The position numbers and the translations under genes were made by a program. Shown here piece by piece: positions 44,908 through 56,522 of a DNA stretch of 64,000 nt (position 1 is its first letter; each line of letters opens with the position of its first letter). The notes under the pieces were generated by a model. It ran no database searches. It saw nothing but the letters and a program-made list of their open reading frames with translations, and was not told the DNA's origin. This stretch comes from Opisthorchis felineus (lineage: Eukaryota > Platyhelminthes > Trematoda > Opisthorchiida > Opisthorchiidae), in assembly GCA_004794785.1 (NCBI GenBank), contig SJOL01007141.1, forward strand, positions 857,763-921,762, given 5' to 3'.

Positions 44908-45158
44908 GAGCAGTGGATTCAGTTCGACCTGAAAACCATCCAATTTGCCAGTTTGCTGCAGATGGTCTCGACTATTCCATTAACACGGACGCTCCAAGAA
45001 TGGTGAACAAGTGGATTGGAGAAGAACTCAAATTCTGCCAGGAGTCCCTAGGACTAACAAAGGCTGAGTTAGAGCAATGCAAGCGGAATGCTGCGAGAGC
45101 TGCATTTCTTGAGACCGAGGAGGCGAAGGAAGCACTGTTGAATCATCTTTTCAGCTGA
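44908..45158 (+). CDS. ADA: ADA last exon
   Basis: Acceptor CTTACAG ends at 44,907. It enters in phase 1 to give GAVDSVRPENHPI, then GLDYSINTDAP, ESLGLTKAELEQCKRNAARA and the C-terminus EALLNHLFS with TGA at 45,156. The family has NTDDP in the metal/substrate loop; here the second Asp is Ala (GAC GCT), a one-base change from GAT. The frame is open throughout. No clear poly(A) signal follows closely. Confidence 0.85.
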
Positions 45159-45724
45159 TCGTTCCAAAGCCTGTAGTTCTGCAATCTCAACATCGTATCA
45201 ATCATTGGGATACGCCAAGCATGACCATAACATATAACTTTGATCTAGGAATACTGCTTCAATTTCAGCTGCTTGTCATACGGAAAATTTGGCTTCTAAT
45301 TTAAAATGATATTGAAAAATCGGAATTTGAAAAAGTCAAGGAAGAAGGAGACCCCAATGGGAAGATTTTTCCTTTTCGACATTTGCTGTTGCTTATAGAA
45401 GAGCTCAGATATATTCATAAGTACTATAAGTTGCACAATACACAACTTGCTCGAGGTGAATCGGTCTTTTAACTGCTTCAGTTACCAACGTAAAACACTC
45501 TTTATTGGCAAGGACTGTGACAAAACTGGGCGAAAAGAGTCAAGTAGATCACCGTTAGAGTTGTGTATTAATGTGGGTGAACCTTTAGGAGAGGTGGATG
45601 AGATGTGAACAAAGACCACAGTAAAAGTTGATTTTGAAGATCAATTCCACGCTTAGTGATTCTCGAAAGAAATGGCTTTAAACCTTCCATCGATATCACT
45701 TTACAATACTTATAAAATGTTTGA
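45159..45724. other. Downstream of ADA, nothing recognised
   Basis: Would hold the ADA 3' UTR. No canonical AATAAA was noticed in the first 300 bp. Confidence 0.4.
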
Positions 45725-45915
45725 AAAATCCTCAACCGTCGATTTCGTCCTTCTTTGGGCATACTAGGCAGGCGCCTTTCCCAAGTTTCCGTCAGTCAGT
45801 TGTTTTACCTGGGTACCAAATTAGACACAAGTGGTGAAACACACTCCAATTCAAATTGAGGCGACTTTGACGGGAGACTCAACTGAATCTCAGTTGAATC
45901 ACCCGCTTATAGTAG
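45725..45915 (-). mobile_element. HH-SINE, broken ribozyme
   Basis: On the minus strand GCCTGCCTAGTATGCCC replaces stem I plus CTGATGA, while GAAATCGAC keeps GAAA (about 45,735-45,775). The unit body follows (GGAGACTCAACTGAATCTCAG). Confidence 0.5.
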
Positions 45916-46249
45916 TGCTGTTATTTCATAGGTTAGAAGAGATTTCGAAAAATTATCACAAGATACGTGGAAATAAAAAATTTCAAAATCTGTTTCAAGT
46001 AGTTAAATGCGGATATGAAATTCTCCTTAATATTTGCCTGGACAAATAGAGAGACACTACAGCTAAAGTGGGAGGATTTATTCATTGGCTCTCTTTTTAA
46101 ACAGTTCACGGGGAATGAAAATGCCCCAGATGGGATGAACGGAATCATGGGCATACTAGTTTATGAACAAAAAACTGAATGTATCCGGATGAGTACTAAT
46201 TTTGAGCAGAGGCATGTTGTTGTTGCACATGAATTGATTGATATAGGGT

Positions 46250-47120
46250 CTATTCATCCAGATCGACCTTGACCGATCATTGGTCTTTTGGGTAAACATT
46301 CTTATGGACCTTTTGGTTGACCTGTAATCTGATTGGTGGATATCCGGGTAGCCTTGAGCCTTGATTTCTCCGGTCCCCCTGACGTTTGCCTCCACATTGT
46401 TCCACTTCTTGATCCTTTGATCTGATGCCCGAAACTGACCTAGTGTTTTTACTGAGTTTATATTCCCTGGCTCGTAGCAGTGCTCAGAAATGGTTGATTT
46501 CGATATGTGGGTTAGTCGAATCATTAACAGCAATTCTCTCTCTCGTATCTTTTGTTCCCACGAGCCACATTATTCACTTTTCTGGATTAAGGTTGTGTCT
46601 TCCCTGATATTTAAGTTTGGAAGTGAGAGATAATGGATCATGTTCGTTGATCACTGCATTGTGTTCCTTTACCCTTGTAAATAGGTTTCTTCCAATCTGT
46701 CCAATATAATTTTCGTCGTAGTCTCCGAAGTTGACAGGTACATGGAAATGCTTCTTCCGCCTTCCTTGATCTCGTCCTTCGACTTTAGGCTCATTTTTCT
46801 CAACGTGGCGGCCTGTTTGTTGGATAATAAGATTATTTTTGGTTACAGTATCCTTAATGTGAATTCGCATAGGTTCTTGATGTATGCAAGGACTCTCCGT
46901 CGGGGAGTTTTTTCTTCAAGTGTTAAAGTTTCCGTTGTTTCAAAATACACAATAGAGGTAATTTTCTGCTTATTCCTGAGTTCTGCTGTAATGAAATGCG
47001 TCTCCACTCTTTTGAGCACAGTGTGAATGCATTTTCTGGCAGAAATTGTTGGTGCCTTTTTTATAAGATGGGTCTCTTTTCTAAGAGCATGAAAAAATTG
47101 AACACTTCAGTGGAGCTAAA
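46250..47120 (-). mobile_element. Penelope-like element relic with GIY-YIG
   Basis: Minus-strand frame 46,574-46,870 reads TGRHVEKNEPKVEGRDQGRR then HVPVNFGDYDENYIGQIGRN and LFTRVKEHNAVINEHDP, the GIY-YIG core. A second frame (46,260-46,530) continues with SEHCYEPGNINSVKTLGQF, the usual C-terminal pattern of these proteins (an Ile-Asn-rich ending). They are separated by stops. No reverse transcriptase part was recognised upstream (47,120 onward). Confidence 0.55.
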
Positions 47121-47427
47121 ACAGGGGATAGTGACACATTCTACACACAAAGAGAGACTTATCACGTTTGGGATTTGGATAAATTAGGATAATGAAAAAT
47201 TTGACTGGATCGATAGTGCAAGGAGGACGGAGAAGAACACTGATATTAGTGAAGGGACGAAACTTCCTGTTTAGCAGAACACCAGTACCCCCATTTGACA
47301 AGGACATATGCCAAACCCATGGTAATGACCGATTCCTAAAAAGGCTCTTTTTTAAAACAATATAGAAAGCTTTTGAATCAAGTGGAAAAAATGTGGAGCC
47401 GATTGAGCAGTTATCGTTTCAAATGGG

Positions 47428-47510
47428 CTTGGTAAACAATCAGTGGTTTCTGTACTGAAAGATTTCACTTGTCCAGATTCGGGTTTGCTAAGGCGCCAGT
47501 TACATAGATT
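47428..47510 (-). mobile_element. Penelope-like terminus, distant relative
   Basis: On the minus strand it carries GAAATC...AACCACTGATTGTTTACC, aligned with GAAACG...ATCCACCGATTGTTTACC of the young PLE. Only the terminal segment is present. Confidence 0.4.
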
Positions 47511-48324
47511 TGATCTCGATCAGCATGCTTATATACACTCTCCACTAGTCACATTTGACTCTTTAATTTCTCCAACCTCCTCACAATACCAGCTGTTATC
47601 TTAAGGGCCCAAAACACAAGACAAGACATACACCTTATGTTGCTCGAACAACGCCGTCAACAGGTTAAAGACGGGTACAGCGATAACACTGTCGGAGGAC
47701 TGGCACGCTGCTGCCTGCAATCGACACTTTGGTAGCTTAAAAAGCCATCATACGAGACGGGATTACAAAGAGGTCAACGAAGAACGTTAGAAACACTTAT
47801 ACGATTACATTAAGAAGGCCTCAACAGAACTACACTCCGTGAAGGAAGTCTGGGTGGAATGTGTGCCACAAAAGTCTGACAGATGGATTAACGATGTGGT
47901 ACTTACAAAATGTGAGTTTCCTGCATACGACAAAGAAGTGAATAGAGTAACTGGAAGGCGAAATCGAATTCGCTTGCGAAAGGAGGCCACCTCAGTGTGG
48001 AGGGCAGAAACACACACAAGCTAACGAGGTGAATGAATCAGAAATGAGTAATTTTATCAAACAAGGGAGGATGTGATATGCTGATGAATTTGAACTACCC
48101 ACACTGACCACGGCTTTTGTGTGAGTGCATCAAATGCAGTTCTCCCATTGGTCAGTAAAGGGACCTCATTTTTGGAGGGTTCGTCCATACACACTAGCAG
48201 GCTTTTAAATCTGTAATTTGAAGCTGTCCAGACGTTGACTAGACAAACTTTTCTGCCGACAAAACGACTTTCCGTGGCACAAGCCGTCTGGATTTAAATA
48301 AATTTGCTTAAATATCCCCATGGT
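47511..48324. other. No recognised gene
   Basis: A 61-codon plus ORF (47,839-48,024) and a longer broken plus frame around 47,640-48,020 with basic residues (GRRNRIRLRKEA) may be eroded retroelement coding, but I cannot assign it. Confidence 0.35.
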
Positions 48325-49000
48325 TTGAACAAGAACACAGTGACGAACATTAATGTTTTCGGAATCTCGTCATCAAGTCAGTACATATCTAATGGTTAAA
48401 ATAGGAGCGAAAAATGAAATACGCAGCGAATATTGGTTAGTGAAATGCAAGACGTGGAGACACGAACCACTGGTTGTCTGGGCCCCCACGTCGCATCTAG
48501 CTGGATGCTGTGAGACAGTCGAGAGGGCCGTTGATTGACTTGGCCGGTTGATTCGTATCACACGACCAAGGCAGACTCAGTGTTCGTACGAAAATTTTTG
48601 ACAGCACAGTACCGGGTTTCGCAGAAGTATAGCAACTGCCTCGGCTGTAGTCAAGCCACGCCGTTGGATAGATACTGGCAGTCTTTTGGGTACCCGGTAA
48701 ATGACATGAAATGACTTATTCGGAATGACTACGTGCCCGGTGTCAATTAGGTGGGACGCAATTGAGCAGTTGGCTGAACTGTTGAGTCTAATGTTATTCC
48801 GGTAAGAGAGGTGCTCACGTATTCTCTTAGAAAGTTGCCGTGTCGTGCGCCCAACATACTCCGCTGAACAACCGTGTACCCAATAGACTGCCAGTATCTG
48901 TCCATTTTTCGCTCCTATTTTAACCATTAAATATATACTGACCTGACGACGGGATCCCGAAAACATTAAAGTTCGTCACCGTGTTCTTGTTTAAATAAAT
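48325..49000 (-). mobile_element. Penelope-like element, second family, foldback copy
   Basis: The arms at about 48,325-48,417 and 48,896-49,000 are inverted copies (AACAAGAACAC, GACGAAC, TTTAATGTTTTCGG, TTAATGGTTAAAATAGGAGC and their complements). The GIY-YIG remnant between them starts directly at the arm, the same 5'-truncated foldback design as 39,397-40,659 but in an unrelated sequence family. Each arm has CTGACGAC or TTGATGACG followed by a short GGG/CCC-type hairpin and GAAAAC. Confidence 0.7.
48577..48890 (-). CDS. PLE GIY-YIG endonuclease fragment (second family)
   Basis: Minus-strand frame: ILAVYWVHGCSAEYVGRTTRQ then LSKRIREHLSYRNNI and ASHLIDTGHVVIPNKSFHVI. Tyr-Val-Gly with the downstream Arg and EH match the GIY-YIG nuclease pattern. 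The first 25 codons of the open frame (48,891-48,966) are read-through of the terminal arm, not protein. No RT domain is attached. Confidence 0.65.
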
Positions 49001-49264
49001 TTGTCTGCAAGGAGATTAAACGGCCTAGAGAATACTGTTTTTTTATCCATGTTTAACTTACAGTAAAATGGTTGTGTTAGTTACTAGGCTACCGCCTTAG
49101 AGTTAATGGATCGCGTTAGAAAACATGTGACTGCATTCGGGACGGCCTAAAAACATGGGCGTTTCCCTCCTCGTGGGGCCTGATTCGGCGGGCACGGACG
49201 GATTGTGTGTGTGGTAATTTAGTGAGGGATCCCACCATCGACCCATTGGCGCAGCTGGCGAACT
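49001..49264. other. No recognised gene
   Basis: Short stretch between the PLE and a family C repeat; nothing seen. Confidence 0.4.
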
Positions 49265-49400
49265 GAGAGTACACATCCGTATCACTCTCATTTGGACAAT
49301 CTCCCTCCTATCCTGGCGTAATAATTCGCGTGAGTCCACACAAGAGGGACTGACGACATTAATTTCACTGGGAAACAGAGAAGAACTGTTGAAACGAGGG
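49265..49400 (+). repeat. Dispersed repeat, family C fragment
   Basis: It has ACACATCCGTATCACTCTCA, CTCCCTCCTATCCTGGCG and GTGAGTCCACACAAGAGGG, aligned with the start of the copy at 23,150. Confidence 0.45.
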
Positions 49401-50574
49401 TGATGTGAATCGTAAAAGTTACAGGCACGTACAAGGAAGTGCTTAGACTGGTTACTACTTAATAGTTACCTATCTGATTAGCTCCAGGTCCTGTTTAAGG
49501 AGTGTTGAGTTTTTAAATCAGCTTTTTCTCTTACAATGTCAAAACGAAGGATGTAAAGAGAAAAATTTTGCTCTTAGTCAATGTTTTAATTGCGTGCATT
49601 TGACGAAATTTGCGTTGTACAATGTCGTAAAACATCCATTTTTCAAAGATTTCCACTTAGAATATGATCAAAAATGAAGTGACAAACGTGATTTTGGTAA
49701 GGTTCTCTCTTGTCGCCCGGCTACGAAGTTCAAATAAAACAGTACACTTCTATGCAGTGCTTTAAAATGCTGAAGCACCTAGAGTGGGGCGTAATGAGCA
49801 AAACGAGCGAAAAAAATTGGAGATGACGGAATTGGTTATCAGTCAGTTAATTCTTCACTGGTATGGCCTGCGGGCATCGATGAAGGTTGTGTTATGCTTG
49901 CCGGCTCAGTGGTGAGCATGTGGACGGAGTACACGAGCAGAGGGTTTTGCCGATGCATAACCGGTGCCGGATAGCAACAGCTCAGCTTGTGCTACCGAGT
50001 GGTACCGCGAAGGTTTAGGTTGACCAGCAGGTATCCCATAGAAAAAGCGGACTGAGCAACTACCTACGCGCAGTTTTTGTTAGGTGCTACAACAGTGAGT
50101 TGTCGCTTACATGTTCAAGAATGCAGCCAAGTTTGAGTACGTTTCCTTGCTCTTTGACAAGTTGTTTCATCATGTGTCTAGTACATTCTGTGACATCGGC
50201 GCAAGAACAGAAGTATAGTGGCATCTTCTGCGCATAGTTAGACACTCTGTCTTCGAGGCGTTTATCGCTAAACCAAGTTTGAAGTGTTGTGGCGGATGAA
50301 ACTCCGTTCATACTGGTCCACTCTAACTCACTACGTCGGCCGGTATATCACCCATGGCCAGAAAACTGGTAATGACGGGTTGATTCAGCGCTACTTAACT
50401 TCCTACCAACATCCTGTTTTCCGAAAGGTTCCCCTCGGTTGATTTAGTGAGCCATTGCAATACATTTATTAGGCAATTGCCAATCAATGACAGTCAGTCA
50501 ACATATTGAAGGCAATCCCACAGACCCTTCCAGTGAGAACAGGATTAGCCGATTTTTCTCCTGAGGGAACACTA
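49401..50574. other. No recognised gene
   Basis: Low coding potential on both strands. Confidence 0.4.
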
Positions 50575-50660
50575 CTCATACAGTTGGTAAAAAAACTTCC
50601 ACAGACCACGACCAGTTTTGCTCTTCCACCGCGGGCTCTATTTTGTAACACACAAAAGTA
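50575..50660 (-). mobile_element. HH-SINE fragment
   Basis: Minus strand GCAAAACTGGTCGTGGTCTG is the 3' half of a ribozyme (GAAA changed to AAAA). The CTGATGA half is lost. The tail block ACTACTCATACAGTTGGTAA is present. Confidence 0.5.
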
Positions 50661-52379
50661 GCGAAAGGTCACAGAATGTTAGTTCTGTATTCGAACAACG
50701 ATTCGTTATATGGACGGATACTTTGTACCAACTGACACTGCGTCGATAGAACCTCCATTTAAATTTGTAAGGTGACAACACCTGCCCACTTGCTTCAGGC
50801 AGAAACAGGACTAAGAGGGATCTATCTCAAAGTTTTGTCAACTGAGGAGGCTTTAAAATAAACAACTGTTATTATTGCTCAGTCCGAAAAGGAAGTGTTC
50901 CACTGACATGTTCAAAATCGAACCAGTCGATTTGGGCTGACCTGGATGATGTTTGTTGTCAGAGGGAATTACTGTCATGTGAAACCAGGGTCAGTGGATG
51001 GACAGTCGGCAACAGTCAATTACAGTGAGTGGTAAGTGGGTGCACATATACTCTTCACTTAGGGGCTTTTTGTCTAGACTACGTTGATTGCAATGCGGGA
51101 AATATATCATAAAGAACTTTCTCCATGCCAGATAAAGTCCCAAACGTTAACTAATTCAGAGGACTAGCAAAAAATGATGTAAACACAAAGCTTATACACA
51201 AGGGATTTAAACATATATGTCACGCATGGATCAGATGAGAGATAGCTGAACTTCCTATGGTTTTTAGCTGCAACGAAATTTCTCAAAACATTATAGCATT
51301 GCCAGCAGATCGACAAGATTCTTTCTTGTGGACTGATTTCTCGTATTGTTGTTTGATTCTGCTTTTTGAGTGTTAGCCTTTAACATGGTAGTCTTTCCAG
51401 AGATATGCATTCAACACACCTGTTGACCTAATCGACCATTTGTACAAGGAGGCCGCTTTGTCTCTTTAGGAGCTGAGTTTTGAAAAACTGCTCCACAAAG
51501 TACCGTGCTCCGTCAAATTACTTTCTCACTTGGCTCATTGACAGATTCATCGGACAAACCAGCGACCTAATCCGTGAGAGGTCTGAGGTCACTTAATTGC
51601 GACAAATACCTCTGTGAAAAAATCAATAGTGTTCAATTTTTCATGATCGTTCATCGAATTAGCTTCGAAAATAGTCACTGCCTTTTTGTTGAAATCGATG
51701 GCCGAAAATTAAGAACCCAGAAACCGAAGCAAAAAAGACCTCTCGCTTAAGCTGGCAAAAAGTGTTTGGATAATGCAATTCTGGTTGTAGCTACTGATGG
51801 ATGTTTTCGTATGAATACTCTGTTTGATACATCCGCCATGCGAAATCGGCCAACACTGATGTGTTGAACGACTCATACTGATTTTCATAATAAAATCAGC
51901 ACTACAACTGTAATATTATGAAAGTCAGTGAGACTTATGTGCAGTTATTTCTCCCTTTCCCAAATTCTGATGAAGTCCGACAATCACGCAAGTACTCACT
52001 TCATCCAGATAAGCCACTACCACCAACATTTGCATTGAAAGGTTGCATTTTACACAGTAAAACGGGAATAGTAACCGGAATACTCAAAGAGAGTCGAATA
52101 TGAGGTTCACGAACCAAGAAACAAAAAACTCATTGGAATCAGATCAACGAAGATCATAAATTGGAACCCAAAGAGGTCAAGGACGGAGGTCACTCCATCA
52201 CCGACCAGAGTACGACAGCGGTAAGGCCAAGGTCAAAGGTCACGTGGTCACCGACCAATCAGGACATAGGATAACAGACCAACCCGCCCGAAATAACCGA
52301 TCGCGATCGAAGTTCAGCCTCGGGTAGTACCACGTATATTAACACACGCGCAACGCCACTTAGCGCATAACCACCGACC
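50661..52379. other. No recognised gene
   Basis: 1.7 kb with no supported feature; a 61-codon ORF at 51,918-52,103 has no assured domain. Confidence 0.35.
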
Positions 52380-52500
52380 CATCGCTATGTTCCACTACGC
52401 TCACAATGCACCCTATGATATCACCTCGACTGGTGATGAAACGCTTGGAATCAAATTGCCCAGCTCAGCGAACAAACCAACAACCAAAACGGGCATGGTC
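52380..52500 (+). mobile_element. Foldback family F, single arm
   Basis: It reads CCTATGAT then ATCACC-TCGACT-GGTGAT and GAAACG, followed by AATCAAATTGCCCAGCTCAGC. The stem ATCACC/GGTGAT is perfect and GAAAC is intact, but the upstream core is CTATGA, one base short of CTGATGA. Confidence 0.5.
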
Positions 52501-52889
52501 AAACGGGTTTGTGCAGATAGGTCACTTAACCAGAAAATGATTTACCAGTTTCAGGAAGCAACTAATTTGAAAAGTCGATGAATCTTTGTCGTAGAGACAC
52601 AGTTGCTTTTATATTATATGGGGATATCCCGGAGAGTGCACGCCTTCGGGATAGGCTAAAATTGGCAGCGCAATCCTTTGAGAGGTATGAACTTCCGACA
52701 TCACTTAGCTGTCCTGTAAAGAAATAATGGGTGCGAATGGAAAATGCATGTGGTTTTTGTATGATGTACGCAGACCGAAAGGTAGTATAAACCACAATGA
52801 GGTGAAAAATGAATCTATCGTTTGTGATTACATGAATTAGCCGGCTACAGTGGATGGTGCGCAAGTTGGATAACGCTGCAGGACATCTG

Positions 52890-53100
52890 AAATAAGAGGA
52901 GCCATCTGTGAGGGATAATCCCACTGTTTTTTCAGCCACTCGAGGCTGAACTGTCACGTTGTCAAACACTGTCCGGAAGTTCGAGGGTTCGAAACTCTCT
53001 GGGTTCCCTGAAATATGCACTGCTGATGACTTTTAAAAAGGATGAAACAGCTTTTCAGTGTTTATTGGCTTTCTATTATAGGTTGGCTCCAATGGCGGGA
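52890..53100 (+). mobile_element. tRNA-like SINE, family A
   Basis: It has TCGAGGGTTCGAAACTCTCTG (B box) and the tail GCACTGCTGATGACTTTTAA then GGATGAAACAGCTTTTCAGTG. The A-box half is poor. The 152-codon minus-strand ORF over this area (52,562-53,020) begins inside the SINE and is not a gene. Confidence 0.55.
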
Positions 53101-54599
53101 CGAAACCTTAATTGATACCCACCTTTTCATTATACGAACCTCCGAAGATGTTTAGGCGCAGCACTTTTGTAGCCTTTTCAAACAGATTTTTCCAGCATGT
53201 TAAAAGACGAGGTATGGATTTGACGTTGGTATTCTCCGATGCGAATGTAGTCGGAAAGATTGAGCGATGCGTGGAACAAATAGTGTCGTCTGATTATGTG
53301 GAATAAGACTGCTTAAAATACCTAAGTTTATTGCCAAACGCTAGTGAGATAAATGAAAAAGAGCCACACTGACAGATAATGTTACAAGGCGCTATGTGAT
53401 TGGTCGAGGAGATGTGTCCATGTTTGCGGTTTGAGGCTGAAGTTGACAGATCACGCACCCGATGGATCTGATTATTGATTAATCCTGACCGGTCAGCTGA
53501 CAAGGACGGACTGTTGTTTCGGTTGGCACACTTTCTGTTGTCTACGCTAGTTCTGGTGCAAGAAACTTTCGAGCCCAATGACTGTGAACAAATTACTCTG
53601 CTGTGGTGTTGACGCAAAGCAAATTAGCTCCGTTACCTCCTTGAAAATTAGCAAATGCGTAATAGAAGGTTTTCTACTAGTTTGAGCAGATCATGTTGAT
53701 CATGGAAACCTTGCTTTGACAACTGGGGCAAATGCAAGTTATATTCACATAAAAGTTAAAACTCACGGTTCACCTTAGTAACTTGAAGACGAGGCCCTGC
53801 TCTCTATTCAACTGTTATTCTTGCCGATTACCGCTTTTCCATGTGCCCTGCATTTATCTTGTTCACTTTCACGATAAACACAGATGGGAGGCTTGCGCAT
53901 TTCCACCATGTAACTTGTAATTTGCATTAAGATGAGCCGTTAGTGGAACTTCAGGGTTTCTGTCAGATCTGCCATGAAATTCGTAGTTGGCATGCATCGG
54001 TTTTCGGATTCGTCTGTCCTATCGAACCGCGCCAACGGACTCTTGTGTACAGTAGGTAAAACTCTGTGGGGTGTACGCCGATCCGCATGTGCAGTTGCAT
54101 TCCCCGTACTCAGAACAAACCTGATGGACCAAGGAAATAGGAGGGATAGCAATCAATACCCTAGCATTCCGTAGTGACCACCCATAATTGTCGAGTCACT
54201 TAACGACATCCAAATATTTGAGGCCGCCAAAACAGCAACGCAGATCGGACCACACCACTCATAGAGCACAATCGAGGCACACATCAAATAGCGAAACGCT
54301 TTGAATAGAACAGTGGGCCGATCGAAAATAGGTGCGGGGAGGTAAGTTTAGAAATGTTCGCATCGTCCCTCGGCCTAAACGCCTTGGGACATTTCACTGT
54401 CTCCTTTTTTGTTTGCTTATGAGTAGTTGGATGAACTGAGAAAAGTTGAGTTTCTTGTTACTAAATTTGTGTCAAGGCAGAGTGAAGACACGATATGTCG
54501 ACATTTCTTTTGTTAACTTCAGTGCGGGAAGTGAAACATACAAAACTATGTGGCAAGACGAAAATTGTATCTTGAAAATGGTTAGAATCAAGAAATTTC
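53101..54599. other. No recognised gene
   Basis: Short ORFs (64-107 codons) without motifs. Confidence 0.35.
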
Positions 54600-54695
54600 C
54601 CAAATATTTTGGCCATTAGATATGTACTAACCTGATGACGTGACACCGAAAACATTAATGTTCGTCATTGTGTTCTTCTTCAAATCATGGGAATA
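54600..54695 (+). mobile_element. PLE terminus, second family
   Basis: It matches the right arm at 48,896-49,000: GCCATTAGATATGTACTAAC, CTGATGA (54,632-54,638 region), a short hairpin, GAAAACATTAATGTTCGTC and TGTGTTCTT. No coding part is attached. Confidence 0.6.
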
Positions 54696-55264
54696 GTTTA
54701 GCAAATATAAAATGGCACCAACACAGTCGAACTTCAGTTTGCTGAGTCTAAGCTCCTCAGCGCATTTGGGAGTGGGCGTCTTGTAAGCGAATAAATTTTT
54801 CCTTTGAGTCGTATGGAATCGCTCACATGAGACCTTATAACATCTTGTCTATACCTAATCAACGTGGTGGTTATCAGCAAACTGAAAGTACGCAGTCAGG
54901 TTGTCGCTTCATTAATCTTCCGTTCAGCGTCGATGGGCTTGGAGAATGAGAACAGTATTTAATATGCCAGAGTTGCGAGGTTTTATCGCTTTCGACAAGC
55001 CTCTAGCTGTCTTGCACACCTAACTTAGTTATGAAAGGGCTGGGGACACAGACCCGAAAAAAAGCCGACTGGCATTGAAGAATTCACTGAAATTATCTCC
55101 GTAAAAATTACAAAATACTCCACCGCATTGCGATTAGTACAATGAATCAGGCCAGATACAGGTTGTAATTGAGATGAGCTGGAGGAGGGATTTGTGTTTA
55201 ATCGATACAGGGGCAGGGGTGTCTCTGAGGCAGAGAAGGAACGAAGTTCAATGTGAACTGTGAG
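54696..55264. other. Upstream of the long PLE, nothing clear
   Basis: It may hold the start of the PLE's own sequence; no arm or domain was recognised. Confidence 0.4.
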
Positions 55265-55276
55265 CGCTAGTAGTGA

Positions 55277-56185
55277 GTGAGGGCAGTGAGTGCAAACAGA
55301 CCGAAAATTGACGGCTGGTCATTGCACTCAATGTGTGAAGTAGGAATTCTCGATCAGCTCAGAAAAATTTTTGGAGCAGATTTTATCAAGAACGTAGAAT
55401 CCCTGGTGAACATAAACCGGGTTAAGATGATGACTAAGTACGGCTTAGCCAACCTTGAAGGTTACCCCAGCCCTTCCGTGAGCGACGTGCGTATCTGGAA
55501 GCTTCCTTTTTGTAATGTTCCGTCAGTACAGCTCATGGGTTCACCGCCACATGAGCTGGCAAGATTTCTGGCAGGTATCCTTAAATCGCTTGCCAGCAAG
55601 TCACCCACATACATCCAAAATTCGTATGACTTTGCTAAAAAAGTAGCTGGGTTTCAGTTAGAGCCAGACGAAGTCCTGGTTAGCTTTGATGTTAACTCGA
55701 TGTATACCAATGTCCCTAAAGCGGACACTGTGGAAGTAGCGAGAAGGCTTTTACTGGCAGACACAACGCTGCAAGAACGAACGCAACTCTCCGTAGAAGA
55801 GATAGTTGAAGGCATGAAAGTAGGCCTAAACCTCAGTCCTTTTGTTTTCGACTCAAGTATATACTCTCAAGAACAAGGCCTAGTGATGGGACCACCAAAA
55901 TCCCCGATTTTGGCCAACATGTACATGGAAGACTTTGAACAGAAATCTTTCAACGGATTCGAGTGTCGACCAAGGGTTTTCTGGCGGTACGTAGATGACA
56001 CGTTCGTCGGGATAAAGCGGGACAAGGTAAACGAATTCTTTCAACGTCTTGACACTTTGGACTCTCACATTAAGTTTAGCATGGAGCTAGAGTCCACATC
56101 GGGTACACTACCCTACCTTGACTGCATGACACATAAGAGTGGTGGGAAATTGAAAAACCACCATTTACCGGAAATCGACAGATAG
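55277..56185 (+). pseudogene. PLE reverse transcriptase (frameshifted at its 3' end)
   Basis: Copies element RNA into DNA at the cut target. Seen in order: GSPPHELARFLAGILKSL, the SFDVNSMYTNVP motif with the first catalytic Asp, GLVMGPPKSPILANMYMEDF, and WRYVDDTFVGIK with the catalytic Asp pair (55,994-55,999), then GTLPYLDC. This block order is that of Penelope-type reverse transcriptases rather than LINE or LTR types. After LKNHH the true continuation (IYRKSTDSGAILNYPSAHP) lies one frame over, so the stop at 56,183 is an artefact of a frameshift. The N-terminus before 55,277 was not identified. Confidence 0.85.
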
Positions 56186-56522
56186 TGGTGCGATCTTAAA
56201 CTACCCGTCAGCACATCCAAAAGCAGTATATGCTAGTATAGTTTCAAAGATATTTAGGAGAGTAAGAGCACCGTGTACAGAGGAGGTCGACCGGAGAGCA
56301 GCACAACTGAAGGTAAAAAAGAGACTTCAAGATAGCGGATACCTAGTGGGCTTAATTAAGCGGCAACTAAGACGGGTAGTGGTGCCAACACCAAGGCCCA
56401 ACAAGGAGTGGATCGGGACAGCAGTCATTCCATACAAAACAGGGACATCTGAAGCCCTTTGAAGGGTACTGAATACGGCTAACATTAGAGTAGCTTTCCA
56501 GAGGGGAAAGACTTTACTCTCG

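Larger units (their letters stand above)
29327..45158 (+). pseudogene. ADA: Adenosine deaminase locus with disabling changes
   Basis: ADA deaminates adenosine and deoxyadenosine in purine salvage. Four exons collinear with the family are found in order and on one strand, with matching splice phases (0 at exons 1-2, 1 at exons 2-3). They cover the HxH metal site, the RFSPYYLAG block, the HAGE and HGY active-site segments, the NTD loop and the C-terminus. Disabling changes seen: TAA at 38,964 inside exon 2, a six-A run at 41,840-41,845 in exon 3 that breaks the frame, Ala in place of the second Asp after NTD, and no exon found between exons 3 and 5 for the usual CP.SS segment. Introns total about 15 kb and hold a young Penelope insertion. 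I infer a pseudogene. Sequencing error could explain the homopolymer and, less easily, the stop. Confidence 0.75.

Noticed and set aside
52562..53020. 152-codon minus-strand ORF as a gene
   Set aside because: Its start lies in a family A SINE and the translation has no recognisable motif or splice support.
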